Below, one piece after another: positions 50,732-62,974 of a stretch of 64,000 nucleotides of DNA; the stretch's first letter is position 1, and each line of letters starts with the position of its first letter. A program made the translations under genes and the position numbers. The notes under the pieces are model-generated. The model saw only the letters and a program-made list of their open reading frames with translations. It was not told the DNA's origin and made no database searches. The stretch is from NCBI RefSeq assembly GCF_013300825.1, contig NZ_JAAIMY010000014.1:1-64000 (forward strand), in the 5' to 3' direction. This stretch comes from Blautia wexlerae (GTDB lineage: Bacteria; Bacillota; Clostridia; Lachnospirales; Lachnospiraceae).

Positions 50732-50821
50732 AAAAAAGAAGCCCTCTGCCTGTGTAGAATAGAACAATCTACGTCCGGCAATCCCGAACTGATTTATCCT
50801 GCTTAAAGCAAAAGGCTTCTC
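50732..50821 (-). terminator. Long-loop terminator of the kinase-phosphatase operon
   Basis: On the minus strand AGAAGCC (50820-50814) pairs with GGCTTCT near 50743-50737 and is followed by TTTTTTG. The loop is long (about 70 bases). Confidence 0.5.
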
Positions 50822-50833
50822 CTGTTTATACCA

Positions 50834-52063
50834 TTATGCCTCTTCAGCTTCTCCTTCTTCATAGGACTTCTCCCATATCTCCGAGAACACTGCCAGAGGG
50901 CAGTCCGTCAGGAGACACATAAGGAGGAAACATTCATAAGGATTCACTATGTAGATTTCGCCCATTCCGCATTGAAGCAGAATGTCCTGAATCTCATCAA
51001 GGAAATGTTTGTATCTGTTAAATGGATCATCATCCTCCATCTCCTGCGATACAATAAAAAACTCCAGAGTGATCAGGTCAAAACGCTCTACCGGAAGCTT
51101 ATGATTCAGAATATTAGTAATCCTCTGCCTGCTGAAACGCTTCTGACTGAAATGTTTTGCCAGAATGGAGGCGGACATTTTCTTCAGGTTACCCATTTTA
51201 TTGATGGGGATTCCGCTGCAGATTACTTTTTCCACATCAGAAGGTGTAATCCGCTCTGCTGTCCACACCTTATCCCCACCTTTTTCCTCTTCATCATGCT
51301 GATAGAGCCCGGCGATGATCTGCTTCGCATGATATAGAAGCTTCGTAAATTCCTGAAAGGCCTGACTCTTCTCAGATATGGGATCTACTCTTTTTGATTT
51401 CAGGCGGGCGAGATAATCAATTAATTTCTCCTCTGTATCAAGGCACAGATTGCTTCCGCATAAAACCTGAGTATTCTCCACTTCTACAGGAACAAGTGCC
51501 TCATATTTTTTCTTCAGTTCCTCTGCCTTGTGATAACCCTGCTGCGTACTGTAGCAGTACCAGTAGATCACCTCGTCCGGATTATGAAAATCAAAATCCT
51601 GTTCCTTCAACACCCTTGTCAGAAAATCTGACACATCTTCGGTGGTCATTTTCAGTCCAAATCCAAGCAGAAAAACAGTTTCTCTTTTTACAGAGGCCTG
51701 ATTCAACCAGTTATTCACCAGGGCTGACAATTTGGTAGATGTAGGATTCATGGATTTTGGCGTATAAGTTTCCTTAAAAGAATCCACGATAATCTCTTTA
51801 TACACTTCCTGTGAAACCTCCGAGAAAGGTTCTTCCAGTTCTGCCCTTTCATAAATATATCTCTTCAGATGATTGCCAAAAGACACCAGTTCCATCTCTT
51901 TATATAAATAGTGGAAAATAACATCCGCATCTTCGTCTTCAAAACTGTCCAGACTTACCACCTGTCGAAATCTCTGTGCCGCCCTTCTGGTAAATTCATA
52001 ATCCTGTACTTTATCAAATGCAACATTCTGTTCGAAGTCCAGATCCTGCATACGATTCTTCAT
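50834..52063 (-). CDS. Uncharacterised 409-residue protein of a Ser/Thr kinase-PP2C operon
   Basis: The soluble, mostly helical, acidic protein has no signal peptide or membrane helix. Readable blocks are RRAAQRFRQVVSLDSFEDEDADVIFHYLYKEM, KLSALVNNWLNQASVKRETVFLLGFGLKMTTEDVSDFLTRVL, ISEKSQAFQEFTKLLYHAKQI and LTLEFFIVSQEM. The middle region looks like a helical death-like or DNA-binding fold (TTEDVSDFLTRVLKEQDFDFHNPDEVIYWYC). It starts 13 bases after the PP2C stop with GAGGTGGGG as ribosome site, so it is co-expressed with kinase and phosphatase and may be their substrate or effector. I do not recognise a named family. Confidence 0.7.
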   Translation of the reverse strand: MKNRMQDLDFEQNVAFDKVQDYEFTRRAAQRFRQVVSLDSFEDEDADVIFHYLYKEMELVSFGNHLKRYIYERAELEEPFSEVSQEVYKEIIVDSFKETYTPKSMNPTSTKLSALVNNWLNQASVKRETVFLLGFGLKMTTEDVSDFLTRVLKEQDFDFHNPDEVIYWYCYSTQQGYHKAEELKKKYEALVPVEVENTQVLCGSNLCLDTEEKLIDYLARLKSKRVDPISEKSQAFQEFTKLLYHAKQIIAGLYQHDEEEKGGDKVWTAERITPSDVEKVICSGIPINKMGNLKKMSASILAKHFSQKRFSRQRITNILNHKLPVERFDLITLEFFIVSQEMEDDDPFNRYKHFLDEIQDILLQCGMGEIYIVNPYECFLLMCLLTDCPLAVFSEIWEKSYEEGEAEEA

Positions 52064-52076
52064 GCTGCCCCACCTC

Positions 52077-52895
52077 TCATTTTTTATCTTTCAGATTTTT
52101 CATCCATTCTTTCATTCTGCGGATCGTATCCAGCTTCTGTAACTCACAGAGTACGATCGTCACATTATCTCTCCCGCCCTTTTGAAGAGCACTTTCAAGA
52201 AGATTATTTACAATCTCCGGGATTTCCATATCCTGTGACAGAATCGCCTCTATCTCACTGTCCGAAAGCATGTCTGTTACTCCGTCTGAACATAAAAGAT
52301 ATCTGTATCCTTCCTTATGTTCGATTTCAGCCACAGAAGGTTCCAGTTTCTGAAGCTCCTCAGGCAGTCCAAGGTACTGGGTTAACAGGGCTTTTCCAAC
52401 TGCTGTACTGCCAAGGACATGGTCTGTGGAAATCTGCTGAAGCTTACCGCAGTCCATAAAATAAATCCTGCTGTCCCCAAGATTACAGGCAAACATAGAC
52501 TCCGGTGTAAAAAGAAGCATTGCCATTGTACTTCCCATAGTCTGGATGTGATGATCCGACCCATATCTGCATACTGCCTGATTCATCCTTTTACATACAC
52601 CGTCTATAAACTCTTCCGGCATATCCCTCAGCATTCTTTTATTTGTATTATAAAATTTTCCAAATTCTTCAGATGCAAGAAAGGCTGCAACCTCACCGCA
52701 GCTCTCTCCTCCCATACCGTCAAACACCGCCATCGCCGGTACTTTGTTTTCCGAAATGATTTTCGAACACACACCCTTTGTTCCTTCATTATCCATTGGA
52801 AGGGATTCCCCAAAGCACCAGAAATTATCTTCATTATTTGCCCTTATATTTCCCATATGACAGGTATATGCACACTCAATCTGATACATTGTCAT
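52077..52895 (-). CDS. PP2C-family Ser/Thr protein phosphatase
   Basis: The 272-residue phosphatase has the PP2C metal motifs: RANNEDNFW (first Asp), AMAVFDGMGGESCGEVAA, a GDSRIYFMDCGKL strand, LLCSDGVTDML and GGRDNVTIVLCEL. It should reverse phosphorylation by the kinase encoded just upstream, whose stop codon it overlaps by about 20 bases. It is soluble. An alternative ATG lies two codons downstream. Confidence 0.9.
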   Translation of the reverse strand: MTMYQIECAYTCHMGNIRANNEDNFWCFGESLPMDNEGTKGVCSKIISENKVPAMAVFDGMGGESCGEVAAFLASEEFGKFYNTNKRMLRDMPEEFIDGVCKRMNQAVCRYGSDHHIQTMGSTMAMLLFTPESMFACNLGDSRIYFMDCGKLQQISTDHVLGSTAVGKALLTQYLGLPEELQKLEPSVAEIEHKEGYRYLLCSDGVTDMLSDSEIEAILSQDMEIPEIVNNLLESALQKGGRDNVTIVLCELQKLDTIRRMKEWMKNLKDKK

Positions 52896-54780
52896 TATTA
52901 TTCTTTGTTCCTTCTCCCTTCAATGCTTTCAGTGAATTATTCCAGTATTTCTCGCCACGCTTTACAAATTCCTCATTATCCGTTTCATTATCGTGGCATT
53001 TTCCATTGGAATCAATCCACCGGATCAGCTCGCCATCATCATAGTAATAGTATTCTGAAGTTTCATCATACCAGATATATGCAAAGAATAATTTCTCTCC
53101 CCAGTAGAAATATTCTTCGTACACCTTATCTTCCGACTCTGCCGGATAAACCAGAGCTTTCATGCATTCACTTTCAATATCCAGATTTCCATCTGCCTGC
53201 TGAGTGGTCTTCACCCTCTTCAGATATCGCAGGACAGTCCCTTCCGTTCCAACCCAGTCATAGCTGTCCAGATTATTGGTGATAGTTGTTGCCTGCTCCT
53301 TGATCGTGTCCAGAGCCTGAGAAAAATCTTTTGAGTCAGATTTTGTAGTACTGTATTTCTCATTCTCCAAAATTGCAATCGGATTATCCTCCTGCTCTTC
53401 CTGAGTATTATCCGTACTGACTCTGTAATAAATAACGGCTGTCAGAAGTATTGCAGTTCCTGCCACGATTGCAAGCAATGTTCTGCGCAGTAACTGTTTC
53501 TTTCTGCGTCTTCGCTTTCTGGCTTCCACAGCACGCGCAGATCTTATCGCAACTGTTTCTGATGGCGTTTCCTGTGGCTGTATTTTCTGTTCTGTTACAA
53601 CTGACATTGTTTCTTTATCTGTAAAGCTGCTCACCGGAACATTGTTTACAGCACGTTTTCTTTTTGCAGCATTCTGAAAATCTGATGTTTTTCTATTTTC
53701 CTGGGTATTCTTCGCTGACGTATTCTGTGCTGACATATTCTGCGCTGTACTTTTCCGTACATTTCCGGCATCTGATGCAATATTCTGTACAGTTGCACTA
53801 TATGATTTTGTTTTACCTGTTCCTGTTTTCTGAACACCGTTGGACAACTGCCGGCTTCTGACAGCTCTCCCATTCTTCAGATCATCCAGCGCACCATAAA
53901 GCTCTTCCGGTGTCTGATATCTCTGCGCAGGATCATAGGCACAGGCTTTCAGGATAATACGGGCAAACTGTTCCCCCGCATCTGCAGGTATACCCATCTG
54001 TTCTCCTGCAACACGTTTATTTAGCGCATTTTCCTTATCCCTGTAGGTAATAAACTGCTTCTCAAGACTCATAAAAGGCAGCCTGTTATGGTTCATCAGT
54101 CTGTACAATACAATTCCAAGGGAATAAATATCTACTCTGCTGTCATATTTCTCACCCTTATACATCTCAGGTGCCATATAAGAATAGGTACCTTTCTTGG
54201 AAAATCCACTCATGGTTCTCTCAAGCTCACGTGCAATTCCGAAATCTCCCAGCTTAAAATCTCCGAATCTGGATACAAAAATATTCTCCGGTTTAATATC
54301 CCTGTGAATAATCTTAAGTTTTCTACAGTATTCCAGTGCTTTGCTCAGATCCATCCCCAGCTTTATTACTTCTTTCTCGGTAAGCTGCTTTTCCGCACAG
54401 TAATCCATGAAACTTGTAAGATATTCCATCCTTATGGAGATTTCCCAGCCAATGGCATCCAGATACTCCATTACCTTAAAGTCCTCTACAGAGACAATGT
54501 AGGAGTTTCCTCTGAAATATTCCATGGTACTGATTTCCTGAATACATTCCTCCACCAGATTCTGGAAATACTGTCTTGCGGACTGGTCATCTCCTGTCTC
54601 AGAGCGCACACTGTTAAGTTCACTCTGACTTCCGGGGATATTAATAATTTTGATAGCAGAATAGAAAGATTTTCCACGTTCTGTTCTCTGTGCCTTATAT
54701 ACCTTGCCAAAAGAGCCTTCGCCGATTTTCTCTATAATCTTCCATTCCGGCCATGCGGAAACCGGAAGTTCTTTATCCAT
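52876..54780 (-). CDS. Transmembrane Ser/Thr protein kinase (Hanks type)
   Basis: The 634-residue kinase has a G-loop IGEGSFGKVYKA, Lys in SAIKIIN, the catalytic loop IIHRDIKPENI, DFG in LGDFGIAREL and APE in YMAPEMYKG. A Ser/Thr/Gln-rich juxtamembrane stretch (about 310-440) follows, then a membrane helix (LLAIVAGTAILLTAVIYY) and an extracellular domain of about 160 residues with no PASTA repeats (EEYFYWGEKLFFAYIWYDETSEYYYYDDGELIRWID). I start at 54780, where GGAGGTGCGAT precedes the ATG. The extracellular part is probably the sensor. It is first in a kinase-phosphatase-unknown operon. Confidence 0.9.
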   Translation of the reverse strand: MDKELPVSAWPEWKIIEKIGEGSFGKVYKAQRTERGKSFYSAIKIINIPGSQSELNSVRSETGDDQSARQYFQNLVEECIQEISTMEYFRGNSYIVSVEDFKVMEYLDAIGWEISIRMEYLTSFMDYCAEKQLTEKEVIKLGMDLSKALEYCRKLKIIHRDIKPENIFVSRFGDFKLGDFGIARELERTMSGFSKKGTYSYMAPEMYKGEKYDSRVDIYSLGIVLYRLMNHNRLPFMSLEKQFITYRDKENALNKRVAGEQMGIPADAGEQFARIILKACAYDPAQRYQTPEELYGALDDLKNGRAVRSRQLSNGVQKTGTGKTKSYSATVQNIASDAGNVRKSTAQNMSAQNTSAKNTQENRKTSDFQNAAKRKRAVNNVPVSSFTDKETMSVVTEQKIQPQETPSETVAIRSARAVEARKRRRRKKQLLRRTLLAIVAGTAILLTAVIYYRVSTDNTQEEQEDNPIAILENEKYSTTKSDSKDFSQALDTIKEQATTITNNLDSYDWVGTEGTVLRYLKRVKTTQQADGNLDIESECMKALVYPAESEDKVYEEYFYWGEKLFFAYIWYDETSEYYYYDDGELIRWIDSNGKCHDNETDNEEFVKRGEKYWNNSLKALKGEGTKNNNDNVSD

Positions 54781-54964
54781 ATCGCACCTCCATTTCTGTT
54801 CAATTTCTTTATCATTTTCCATTCGGTTCCGGGTAATGCATTTCATAAACTGTTACCGGAAACAAAAATATATATTTTCATAATCATAATGTATTGGTAT
54901 TATAACACAAAAAACAGTCTCTTTGTATTTTTCTCTTTTTTTGACAATGGAATGTTCTGGAATT

Positions 54965-55006
54965 TATAGCAATCCTGTGAAACAGTGCATTGAAACGATT
55001 GCTATA
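54965..55006. repeat. Small palindromic repeat TATAGCAATC, copy 2
   Basis: TATAGCAATC (54965-54974) and GATTGCTATA (54997-55006) enclose 22 bases. It shares arms with 17852-17894 but not the loop. It lies between the kinase operon and the rpoC terminator. Confidence 0.5.
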
Positions 55007-55011
55007 ATAAG

Positions 55012-55064
55012 TGAAAAAGAGAACTACCTCGCCGGCAAAATCTGTCGGCACAGATAGTTCTCTT
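55012..55064 (-). terminator. rpoBC terminator
   Basis: On the minus strand AAGAGAACTA (55064-55055) pairs with TAGTTCTCTT (55026-55017), with a nested GCCGACAG/CTGTCGGC-like stem, and the T-rich TTTTTC follows. It is 48 bases after the rpoC stop. Confidence 0.78.
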
Positions 55065-55111
55065 ATAAATTCATATTAAATCAGTCCGGATAAATTATCT
55101 ACTCCGCTGGA

Positions 55112-58100
55112 TCATTCGTTGTCTTCTGTATCGTCTAAAGCTTCGGCCTGATCATCAGCTTCGTCTTCAGCAGCCTCTTCTTCATCAGATTCTTCAACAT
55201 CGAATTCTTCATCCTCCGGAAGTTCTTCATCCATTGTGATCATCTCATCATCTTTGATCTCTTCATCTTCAGGAAGTTCTTCATCCATATCTTCAACATT
55301 TACTTCCGGTTCAGGCATTGTGCTGCTGAGTCTTACGTCTCTGTAGCGTTTCATACCAGTACCTGCCGGAATCAGTTTACCGATGATTACGTTCTCCTTC
55401 AGACCAATCAGCGGGTCAACCTTACCCTTGATAGCAGCTTCAGTAAGAACCTTGGTTGTTTCCTGGAAGGAAGCGGCTGACAGGAAGGAGTTTGTAGCAA
55501 GAGATGCCTTGGTGATACCAAGCATAACCTGTTTTCCATCTGCAGGCTGTTTGCCTTCTTTTTCCATCTGCTCGTTAACGTCCTCGTATTCAAGGAAGTC
55601 AACCAGTGTTCCAGGAAGGAATTCTGTATCTCCGTTATCTTCGATACGGATTTTCTTCAGCATCTGACGAACGATAACTTCGATATGCTTATCGCTGATC
55701 TCAACACCCTGGAGACGATATACACGCTGTACTTCACGGATCATATAATCCTGAACTGCACGTACACCCTTGATTCTCAGGATATCATGCGGATTTACGC
55801 TACCTTCTGTAAGTTCATCACCTGCTTCAAGGATCTGTCCGTCTGTGATCTTGATACGGGATCCGTAAGGAATAAGGTAAGTCTTGGATTCACCTGTTTC
55901 CTGATCTGTAACGATAACCTCACGTTTTTTCTTAGTGTCGTTAATAACAGCAACACCAGGAATTTCTGTGATAATAGCAAGACCTTTCGGCTTTCTTGCC
56001 TCAAAAAGCTCCTCGACACGGGGAAGACCCTGTGTGATATCCCCACCGGCAACACCACCACTGTGGAAAGTACGCATAGTAAGCTGTGTACCTGGCTCAC
56101 CGATAGACTGAGCAGCGATAATACCAACAGATTCACCAACCTGTACCGGCTCACCGGTTGCAAGGTTTGCACCGTAACATTTCGCACAGATACCAACTTT
56201 ACATTTACATGTAAGGATTGTACGGATCTTAACCTTCTCGATAGATCCGCCTGTCTGATTGTCCACGCCCTCTTTCATGATACGGGCTGCACGTTTCGGT
56301 GTGATCATATGGTTTGCTTTTACAAGCACTTCGCCATCTTTATTCTTAATTGTCTCACAGGAGAAACGACCTGTGATACGTTCCTGAAGTCCTTCAATCT
56401 CTTCTTTACCATCTACGAAAGATTCTACATACATACCTGAGATCTCATCCCTGTTTTCACAGCAGTCTGTCTCACGTACGATCAAATCCTGAGAAACGTC
56501 AACCATACGTCTTGTCAGGTAACCTGAATCGGCTGTACGAAGAGCTGTATCGGACATACCTTTACGTGCTCCATGTGCAGACATGAAGTATTCCAGTACG
56601 TCAAGACCTTCACGGAAGTTTGACTTGATAGGCAGCTCAATGGTGTGACCGGTTGTATCGGCCATCAGTCCTCGCATACCTGCAAGCTGTTTGATCTGTT
56701 TATCGGAACCACGGGCACCGGAGTCAGCCATCATGAAGATGTTATTGTATTTATCAAGACCGGACAGCAGAGCATGTGTAAGCTCATCGTCAGTCTTTTT
56801 CCATGTATCAACAACTTCTTTGTAACGCTCTTCTTCGGTGATAAGACCACGTTTGTAGTTCTTTGTGATAAGGTCTACAGTATCCTGAGCCTGTTTGATC
56901 ATCTCCGGTTTCTGTGGCGGAACTGTCATATCGGCAATGGCAACAGTCATGGCTGCGCGTGTGGAATACTTGTAACCTGTAGCCTTGATAGCATCAAGAA
57001 CCTCAGCAGTCTTTGTAGCACCGTGAGTATTGATGACTTTTTCAAGAATCTGTTTCAGCTGTTTCTTGGCTACCAGGAAGTCAACCTCAAGAAGAAGTTC
57101 ATTTCCCGGAACACTTCTGTCTACGAAACCAAGATCCTGAGGAAGGATTTCGTTGAACAGGAAACGTCCAAGTGTAGATTCTACTGTACCGGTCAGAACA
57201 GTTCCATCCGGCATTGTCTTACTGCAGCGAACATGGATTCTGGACTGCAGTGTGATTACTTTATTCTCATAAGCAAGGATTGCTTCGTTTACGCTCTTGA
57301 AGAACTTGCCTTCACCCTTATTTCCAGGTCTTTCCTGAGTCAGGTAGTAGATACCAAGTACCATATCCTGTGAAGGAACGGCTACAGGACCACCATCAGA
57401 AGGTTTCAGCAGGTTGTTCGGTGATAACAGAAGGAAACGGCACTCTGCCTGAGCTTCCTGTGAAAGCGGAAGATGTACGGCCATCTGGTCACCATCGAAG
57501 TCAGCGTTGAACGCAGTACAAACCAGCGGATGCAGTTTGATTGCTTTACCTTCTACAAGGATTGGTTCGAATGCCTGGATACCAAGACGGTGCAGTGTAG
57601 GTGCACGGTTCAGCATAACCGGATGTTCTTTGATAACATCTTCCAGAACATCCCATACAGCAGGCTCCAGCTTCTCAACCATTTTCTTGGCGTTCTTAAT
57701 ATTGTGTGAAGTTCCGTTGGCAACAAGCTCTTTCATAACAAAAGGTTTGAACAGCTCGATGGCCATTTCTTTCGGAAGACCACACTGGTAAATCTTAAGT
57801 TCCGGTCCTACAACGATAACGGAACGTCCGGAATAGTCAACTCGTTTACCCAGAAGGTTCTGACGGAAACGTCCGGATTTACCTTTCAGCATATCGGAAA
57901 GAGATTTCAGGGCTCTGTTTCCGGGACCTGTTACAGGACGTCCACGACGACCGTTATCGATCAGGGCATCTACTGCTTCCTGAAGCATACGTTTCTCGTT
58001 ACGAACGATAATATCCGGTGCACCTAATTCCAGAAGTCTCTTCAGACGGTTGTTACGGTTGATGATTCTTCTGTAAAGGTCATTTAAGTCAGATGTAGCG

Positions 58101-58873
58101 AAACGTCCGCCATCCAGCTGAACCATAGGACGAAGATCCGGCGGGATTACAGGGATAACTGTCATGATCATCCACTCAGGACGGTTTCCTGACTCACGGA
58201 AGGATTCTACAACTTCCAGACGTTTGATGATTCTGGCACGTTTCTGGCCTGTAGCATCTTTTAATTCTTTCTTCAGTTCTGCAGAATCTTTCTCAAGGTC
58301 AATTGCCTCAAGAAGCTCTTTGATAGATTCTGCACCCATACCTACACGGAAATCATATCCATAAGCCTCACGTGCATCCTGATATTCTCTCTCTGTAAGT
58401 ACCTGTTTGTACTGGAGTCCGGAATTAGCCGGATCCAGTACGATATAGTTAGCAAAGTAAAGGACTTTCTCCAGAGTTCTCGGAGAAATGTCAAGGATCA
58501 GTCCCATACGGGACGGAATTCCTTTAAAATACCAGATGTGGGATACCGGAGCAGCCAGCTCGATATGTCCCATACGCTCTCTACGTACAGAGGATTTGGT
58601 AACTTCTACACCACATCTGTCGCAGACAACGCCTTTATAGCGAATCTTTTTGTACTTTCCACAGTGGCACTCCCAGTCCTTGCTCGGTCCAAAGATTCTT
58701 TCACAGAAAAGTCCGTCTTTCTCCGGCTTTAAGGTACGGTAGTTGATGGTCTCAGGTTTTAAAACCTCGCCTCTTGACCACTCTCTGATTTTCTCAGGGG
58801 ACGCCAGTCCGATTTTGATGGCATCGAAAGTCATTGGCTGATATGTTTCATTGGCGTTAGTTGTTTCTGCCAT
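55112..58873 (-). CDS. rpoC: RNA polymerase beta' subunit
   Basis: The 1253-residue subunit has the zinc-binding [23 protein letters not shown], the catalytic Mg site [18 protein letters not shown], trigger-loop region with [36 protein letters not shown], and the second zinc site [13 protein letters not shown]. The C-terminus carries an acidic tail of about 60 Glu/Asp-rich residues, a trait of this bacterial group. It starts 17 bases after rpoB. Length and motifs are intact. Confidence 0.98.
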   Translation of the reverse strand: MAETTNANETYQPMTFDAIKIGLASPEKIREWSRGEVLKPETINYRTLKPEKDGLFCERIFGPSKDWECHCGKYKKIRYKGVVCDRCGVEVTKSSVRRERMGHIELAAPVSHIWYFKGIPSRMGLILDISPRTLEKVLYFANYIVLDPANSGLQYKQVLTEREYQDAREAYGYDFRVGMGAESIKELLEAIDLEKDSAELKKELKDATGQKRARIIKRLEVVESFRESGNRPEWMIMTVIPVIPPDLRPMVQLDGGRFATSDLNDLYRRIINRNNRLKRLLELGAPDIIVRNEKRMLQEAVDALIDNGRRGRPVTGPGNRALKSLSDMLKGKSGRFRQNLLGKRVDYSGRSVIVVGPELKIYQCGLPKEMAIELFKPFVMKELVANGTSHNIKNAKKMVEKLEPAVWDVLEDVIKEHPVMLNRAPTLHRLGIQAFEPILVEGKAIKLHPLVCTAFNADFDGDQMAVHLPLSQEAQAECRFLLLSPNNLLKPSDGGPVAVPSQDMVLGIYYLTQERPGNKGEGKFFKSVNEAILAYENKVITLQSRIHVRCSKTMPDGTVLTGTVESTLGRFLFNEILPQDLGFVDRSVPGNELLLEVDFLVAKKQLKQILEKVINTHGATKTAEVLDAIKATGYKYSTRAAMTVAIADMTVPPQKPEMIKQAQDTVDLITKNYKRGLITEEERYKEVVDTWKKTDDELTHALLSGLDKYNNIFMMADSGARGSDKQIKQLAGMRGLMADTTGHTIELPIKSNFREGLDVLEYFMSAHGARKGMSDTALRTADSGYLTRRMVDVSQDLIVRETDCCENRDEISGMYVESFVDGKEEIEGLQERITGRFSCETIKNKDGEVLVKANHMITPKRAARIMKEGVDNQTGGSIEKVKIRTILTCKCKVGICAKCYGANLATGEPVQVGESVGIIAAQSIGEPGTQLTMRTFHSGGVAGGDITQGLPRVEELFEARKPKGLAIITEIPGVAVINDTKKKREVIVTDQETGESKTYLIPYGSRIKITDGQILEAGDELTEGSVNPHDILRIKGVRAVQDYMIREVQRVYRLQGVEISDKHIEVIVRQMLKKIRIEDNGDTEFLPGTLVDFLEYEDVNEQMEKEGKQPADGKQVMLGITKASLATNSFLSAASFQETTKVLTEAAIKGKVDPLIGLKENVIIGKLIPAGTGMKRYRDVRLSSTMPEPEVNVEDMDEELPEDEEIKDDEMITMDEELPEDEEFDVEESDEEEAAEDEADDQAEALDDTEDNE

Positions 58874-58890
58874 GTATTCTTTCCCCTTTC

Positions 58891-61800
58891 TTACTCTTCG
58901 TCATCGTCTTCAAGAGCCTCATCCAGCTCAATGAAGTCCTCATCCTCATCTTCGTCCTCGTCAATATCAACGAGTTCTTCTCCGTCAAACTCCTGCTTTG
59001 TATAGCCGTGTTTGCCGTAGTCTTCTTCTCTGTCGTGATGTCTTCTGGAATCTCCCTCGATAACAGAACGAAGGTCTGTATCACCATAATCCACAGATTC
59101 AAGAAGATGTACTTCTGTATTGTCATCCTTGAGTACCTTCACATCCAGACCAAGAGACTGGAGCTCTTTTAAGAGAACCTTGAAGGATTCCGGAATACCC
59201 GGCTCAGGAATATTATCACCTTTGATGATTGCTTCGTATGTCTTCACACGACCGACAACATCATCAGATTTCACTGTCAGGATTTCCTGCAGTGTGTAGG
59301 ATGCACCGTAAGCTTCCAGTGCCCAAACCTCCATCTCACCGAAACGCTGTCCACCGAACTGAGCTTTACCACCCAGAGGCTGCTGTGTTACCAGAGAGTA
59401 AGGACCTGTAGAACGTGCATGGATCTTATCATCAACCAGATGATGCAGTTTCAGATAGTGCATGTGACCAATTGTTACAGGACTGTCGAAATACTCACCT
59501 GTACGTCCGTCACGGAGACGCACTTTACCGTCTCTGGAGATTGGAACACCCTTCCACAGTGATCTGTGAGCTTTATTCTCATCCAGATACTGCATTACAT
59601 CCGGAGCTAAAATATCTTTATATTTCTCACGGAACTCTTCAAAGTCTTCTGTGTTTACATAGTCGTTTGCAAGTTCCAGTGTATCCTGGATATCATGCTC
59701 GTTTGCACCCTGGAAAATAGGAGTTGCAACATTAAATCCAAGTGCTTTCGCAGCAAGGCTTAAGTGAATTTCCAGCACCTGTCCGATATTCATTCGGGAA
59801 GGCACACCCAGAGGATTCAGCACGATATCAAGAGGACGTCCGTTCGGAAGGAATGGCATATCTTCAACAGGGAGTACACGGGAAACAACACCCTTGTTAC
59901 CGTGACGTCCGGCCATCTTATCACCAACGGAAATCTTTCTCTTCTGTGCGATGTAGATACGTACGGACTGGTTTACACCAGGGGACATCTCATCGCCGTT
60001 CTCTCTTGTAAATACCTTGGCATCTACGATAATACCGTATTCACCGTGAGGTACTTTCAGAGAAGTATCACGTACTTCACGTGCTTTCTCACCGAAGATC
60101 GCACGAAGAAGTCTCTCTTCTGCCGTAAGCTCTGTCTCTCCCTTAGGAGTAACTTTACCAACAAGGATATCGCCGGCACGTACTTCAGCACCGATACGGA
60201 TAATACCACGCTCATCCAGATCCTTCAGAGCGTCATCACCCACACCAGGAACATCACGTGTGATTTCTTCCGGTCCCAGTTTGGTATCACGAGCTTCACA
60301 TTCATATTCTTCAATGTGAACAGATGTATAAACATCGTCCATAACAAGTCTTTCACTGAGGAGTACCGCATCCTCATAGTTATAACCTTCCCATGTCATG
60401 AATCCGATCAGCGGGTTCTTACCAAGAGCAAGTTCTCCGTTTGCTGTAGAAGGACCATCTGCGATAACCTGTCCTGCCTCTACGTGCTCACCCTGGAATA
60501 CAATTGGTTTCTGGTTATAACAGTTACTCTGGTTACTTCTCAGATATTTAGTCAGATGGTAATCATCTTTTGTACCATCATCATTCTTAATGCTGATATC
60601 TGTAGATGTGGAACGAAGTACAGTACCGGATTTCTTTGCAACTACGCAGACACCGGAGTCAACTGCTGTCTTCACTTCCATACCAGTACCAACTACCGGA
60701 GCCTCTGTTGTCAGAAGCGGCACAGCCTGACGCTGCATGTTTGATCCCATCAGCGCACGGTTGGCATCGTCGTTCTGCAGGAACGGGATCAGGGCAGTAG
60801 CGACGGAGAATACCATACGAGGAGATACGTCCATGTAATCAAACATATGACGCTCATACTCCTGAGTCTCTTCACGGAAACGACCGGATACATTCTTATG
60901 AATGAAATGTCCTTCTTCGTCCAGAGGCTCATTCGCCTGTGCTACATGGTAATTATCCTCTTCATCAGCAGTCATATATACAACCTCATCTGTTACACGA
61001 GGATTCTTAGGATCTGCTTTGTCGATCTTGCGGTATGGTGCCTCAATAAATCCGTACTGATTGATTCTTGCATAAGATGCAAGAGAGTTGATCAGACCGA
61101 TGTTAGGACCTTCAGGTGTCTCAACAGGGCACATTCTTCCGTAATGGGAGTAATGGACATCTCGAACCTCGAATCCGGCTCTGTCTCGTGACAGACCGCC
61201 AGGTCCCAGGGCGGAAAGACGTCTCTTGTGTGTCAGCTCACCAAGAGGGTTGTTCTGATCCATAAACTGTGACAGCTGGGAAGAACCGAAGAACTCTTTC
61301 ACTGCTGCAGTTACAGGTTTAATATTGATCAGGGACTGTGGAGAAATATTCTCTGTATCCTGAGTTGTCATTCTCTCACGAACCACACGTTCCAGTCTGG
61401 AAAGACCGATTCTGTACTGGTTCTGAAGCAGCTCACCTACCGCACGTATACGACGATTGCCCAGGTGGTCGATATCATCGGCATTGCCAAGACCATATTC
61501 CAGATGCATATTGTAGTTAATAGAAGCAAAGATGTCTTCTTTTGTGATATGCTTCGGAATCAGATCATGGATATCTCTGTGGATTGCTGCAATCCTGTCT
61601 TCTAATGTATCATTTTCTTCCAGAATGTTTTCGAGAACAGGGTAGTATACTGCTTCTGTAACACCGATGCTCTTTGGATCTTCGATTTCCGGAAGATAGT
61701 GGCGGATATCAACCATTAAGTTAGAAAGAACCTTGATTCTGCGGTCTTCCTCGCCAAGGATCCATACATATGGAACAGCGCTGTTCTGGATGGTATTTGC

Positions 61801-62754
61801 CATTTCTTTTGTCACAACAGTTCCTTCTTCTGCCAGGATTTCGCCTGTAGAAGCATCAACAACATCCTCAGCCAGTCTGTGACCAACGATTCTTCTGTTG
61901 AGGTGGAGCTTCTTGTTAAATTTATAACGTCCAACTTTCGCAAGGTCATATCTTCTCGGATCAAAGAACATTGCATTGATAAGGCTCTCCGCACTCTCAA
62001 CTGCAAGCGGCTCACCCGGACGGATTTTCTTGTATAATTCAAGAAGACCTTCCTGATAGTTGGTGGATGTATCCTTTGTAAAACTTGCAAGGATCTTTGG
62101 CTCTTCACCGAAGAGATCAATGATCTCTGCATTGCTTCCTACACCAAGTGCTCGGATCAGAACAGTGATCGGAACCTTTCTTGTTCTGTCAACACGTACA
62201 TAGAAAACATCATTAGAGTCTGTCTCATATTCCAGCCATGCACCTCTGTTCGGGATAACAGTACTGGAGAACAGTCTCTTACCAAGTTTATCATGCGCTA
62301 TTGCGTAATAGATTCCAGGGGAACGTACTAACTGGCTGACAATTACTCGCTCTGCACCATTGATGACAAAGGTACCTGTAACAGTCATGATCGGTAAATC
62401 TCCCATGAAAATCTCGTGTTCGTTGATTTCCTCTGTTTCTTTGTTAATCAGTCTCACTCGAACCTTCAAAGGTGCGGCGTAAGTTGCGTCACGTTCTTTA
62501 CACTGTTCGATAGTATATTTCGCATCCTTCTCGTCAAATGTAAAGTCGATGAATTCCAGGCTGAGCTTTCCGCTGTAGTCCGCGATCGGAGAAATATCAT
62601 CAAAGACTTCCCTAAGTCCTTCATCAAGAAACCATTTATAAGAATCCCTCTGGACTTCGATCAGGTTTGGCATTTCCAGGACTTCTTCTTGTCTCTGGTA
62701 GCTCATACGCATGCTTTTTCCAGTTTTTACAGAACGAATTCTGTTTTTTTCCAT
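58891..62754 (-). CDS. rpoB: RNA polymerase beta subunit
   Basis: The 1287-residue subunit has the rifampicin-binding region [30 protein letters not shown] with ordinary Asp, His and Ser at the main resistance positions, then [19 protein letters not shown], and [19 protein letters not shown], and ends in a long acidic tail ([23 protein letters not shown]). It is preceded by its own promoter (62852-62880) and an attenuator. All conserved segments are present. Confidence 0.98.
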   Translation of the reverse strand: MEKNRIRSVKTGKSMRMSYQRQEEVLEMPNLIEVQRDSYKWFLDEGLREVFDDISPIADYSGKLSLEFIDFTFDEKDAKYTIEQCKERDATYAAPLKVRVRLINKETEEINEHEIFMGDLPIMTVTGTFVINGAERVIVSQLVRSPGIYYAIAHDKLGKRLFSSTVIPNRGAWLEYETDSNDVFYVRVDRTRKVPITVLIRALGVGSNAEIIDLFGEEPKILASFTKDTSTNYQEGLLELYKKIRPGEPLAVESAESLINAMFFDPRRYDLAKVGRYKFNKKLHLNRRIVGHRLAEDVVDASTGEILAEEGTVVTKEMANTIQNSAVPYVWILGEEDRRIKVLSNLMVDIRHYLPEIEDPKSIGVTEAVYYPVLENILEENDTLEDRIAAIHRDIHDLIPKHITKEDIFASINYNMHLEYGLGNADDIDHLGNRRIRAVGELLQNQYRIGLSRLERVVRERMTTQDTENISPQSLINIKPVTAAVKEFFGSSQLSQFMDQNNPLGELTHKRRLSALGPGGLSRDRAGFEVRDVHYSHYGRMCPVETPEGPNIGLINSLASYARINQYGFIEAPYRKIDKADPKNPRVTDEVVYMTADEEDNYHVAQANEPLDEEGHFIHKNVSGRFREETQEYERHMFDYMDVSPRMVFSVATALIPFLQNDDANRALMGSNMQRQAVPLLTTEAPVVGTGMEVKTAVDSGVCVVAKKSGTVLRSTSTDISIKNDDGTKDDYHLTKYLRSNQSNCYNQKPIVFQGEHVEAGQVIADGPSTANGELALGKNPLIGFMTWEGYNYEDAVLLSERLVMDDVYTSVHIEEYECEARDTKLGPEEITRDVPGVGDDALKDLDERGIIRIGAEVRAGDILVGKVTPKGETELTAEERLLRAIFGEKAREVRDTSLKVPHGEYGIIVDAKVFTRENGDEMSPGVNQSVRIYIAQKRKISVGDKMAGRHGNKGVVSRVLPVEDMPFLPNGRPLDIVLNPLGVPSRMNIGQVLEIHLSLAAKALGFNVATPIFQGANEHDIQDTLELANDYVNTEDFEEFREKYKDILAPDVMQYLDENKAHRSLWKGVPISRDGKVRLRDGRTGEYFDSPVTIGHMHYLKLHHLVDDKIHARSTGPYSLVTQQPLGGKAQFGGQRFGEMEVWALEAYGASYTLQEILTVKSDDVVGRVKTYEAIIKGDNIPEPGIPESFKVLLKELQSLGLDVKVLKDDNTEVHLLESVDYGDTDLRSVIEGDSRRHHDREEDYGKHGYTKQEFDGEELVDIDEDEDEDEDFIELDEALEDDDEE

Positions 62755-62851
62755 TGACGTTTCACCCCTGTTTTTTCTTTAAATTTATTATAACTTGACC
62801 CTTTTTGCCAAAAGACATAAAGGCACATCTTGCCATAATATAGCATTCTTC

Positions 62852-62880
62852 ACTATAGCACAGCAAGTTGCGCCTGTCAA
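62852..62880 (-). promoter_or_regulatory. rpoBC promoter
   Basis: On the minus strand TTGACA (62880-62875) and TATAGT (62857-62852) are spaced by 17 bases, about 100 bases before rpoB and downstream of the rplL attenuator. Confidence 0.75.
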
Positions 62881-62910
62881 TCACTTTTTTTGAATTTTTT
62901 AATTTTTCTC

Positions 62911-62943
62911 AAAAAAAGCAGGAACACCATCGGCATTCCCGCT
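62911..62943 (-). terminator. Attenuator between rplL and rpoB
   Basis: On the minus strand AGCGGGAA pairs with TTCCTGCT (one G-U) around an 11-base loop, followed by TTTTTTT. It lies 32 bases after the rplL stop and would limit read-through into rpoB, as is usual for this operon. Confidence 0.75.
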
Positions 62944-62974
62944 TTCAAATCTTCTATATATAATAGGAAGATAA

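Noticed and set aside
54965-55006. Terminator of the kinase operon
   Set aside because: The kinase operon is transcribed away from this site; the palindrome lies upstream of its start and has no T-run.
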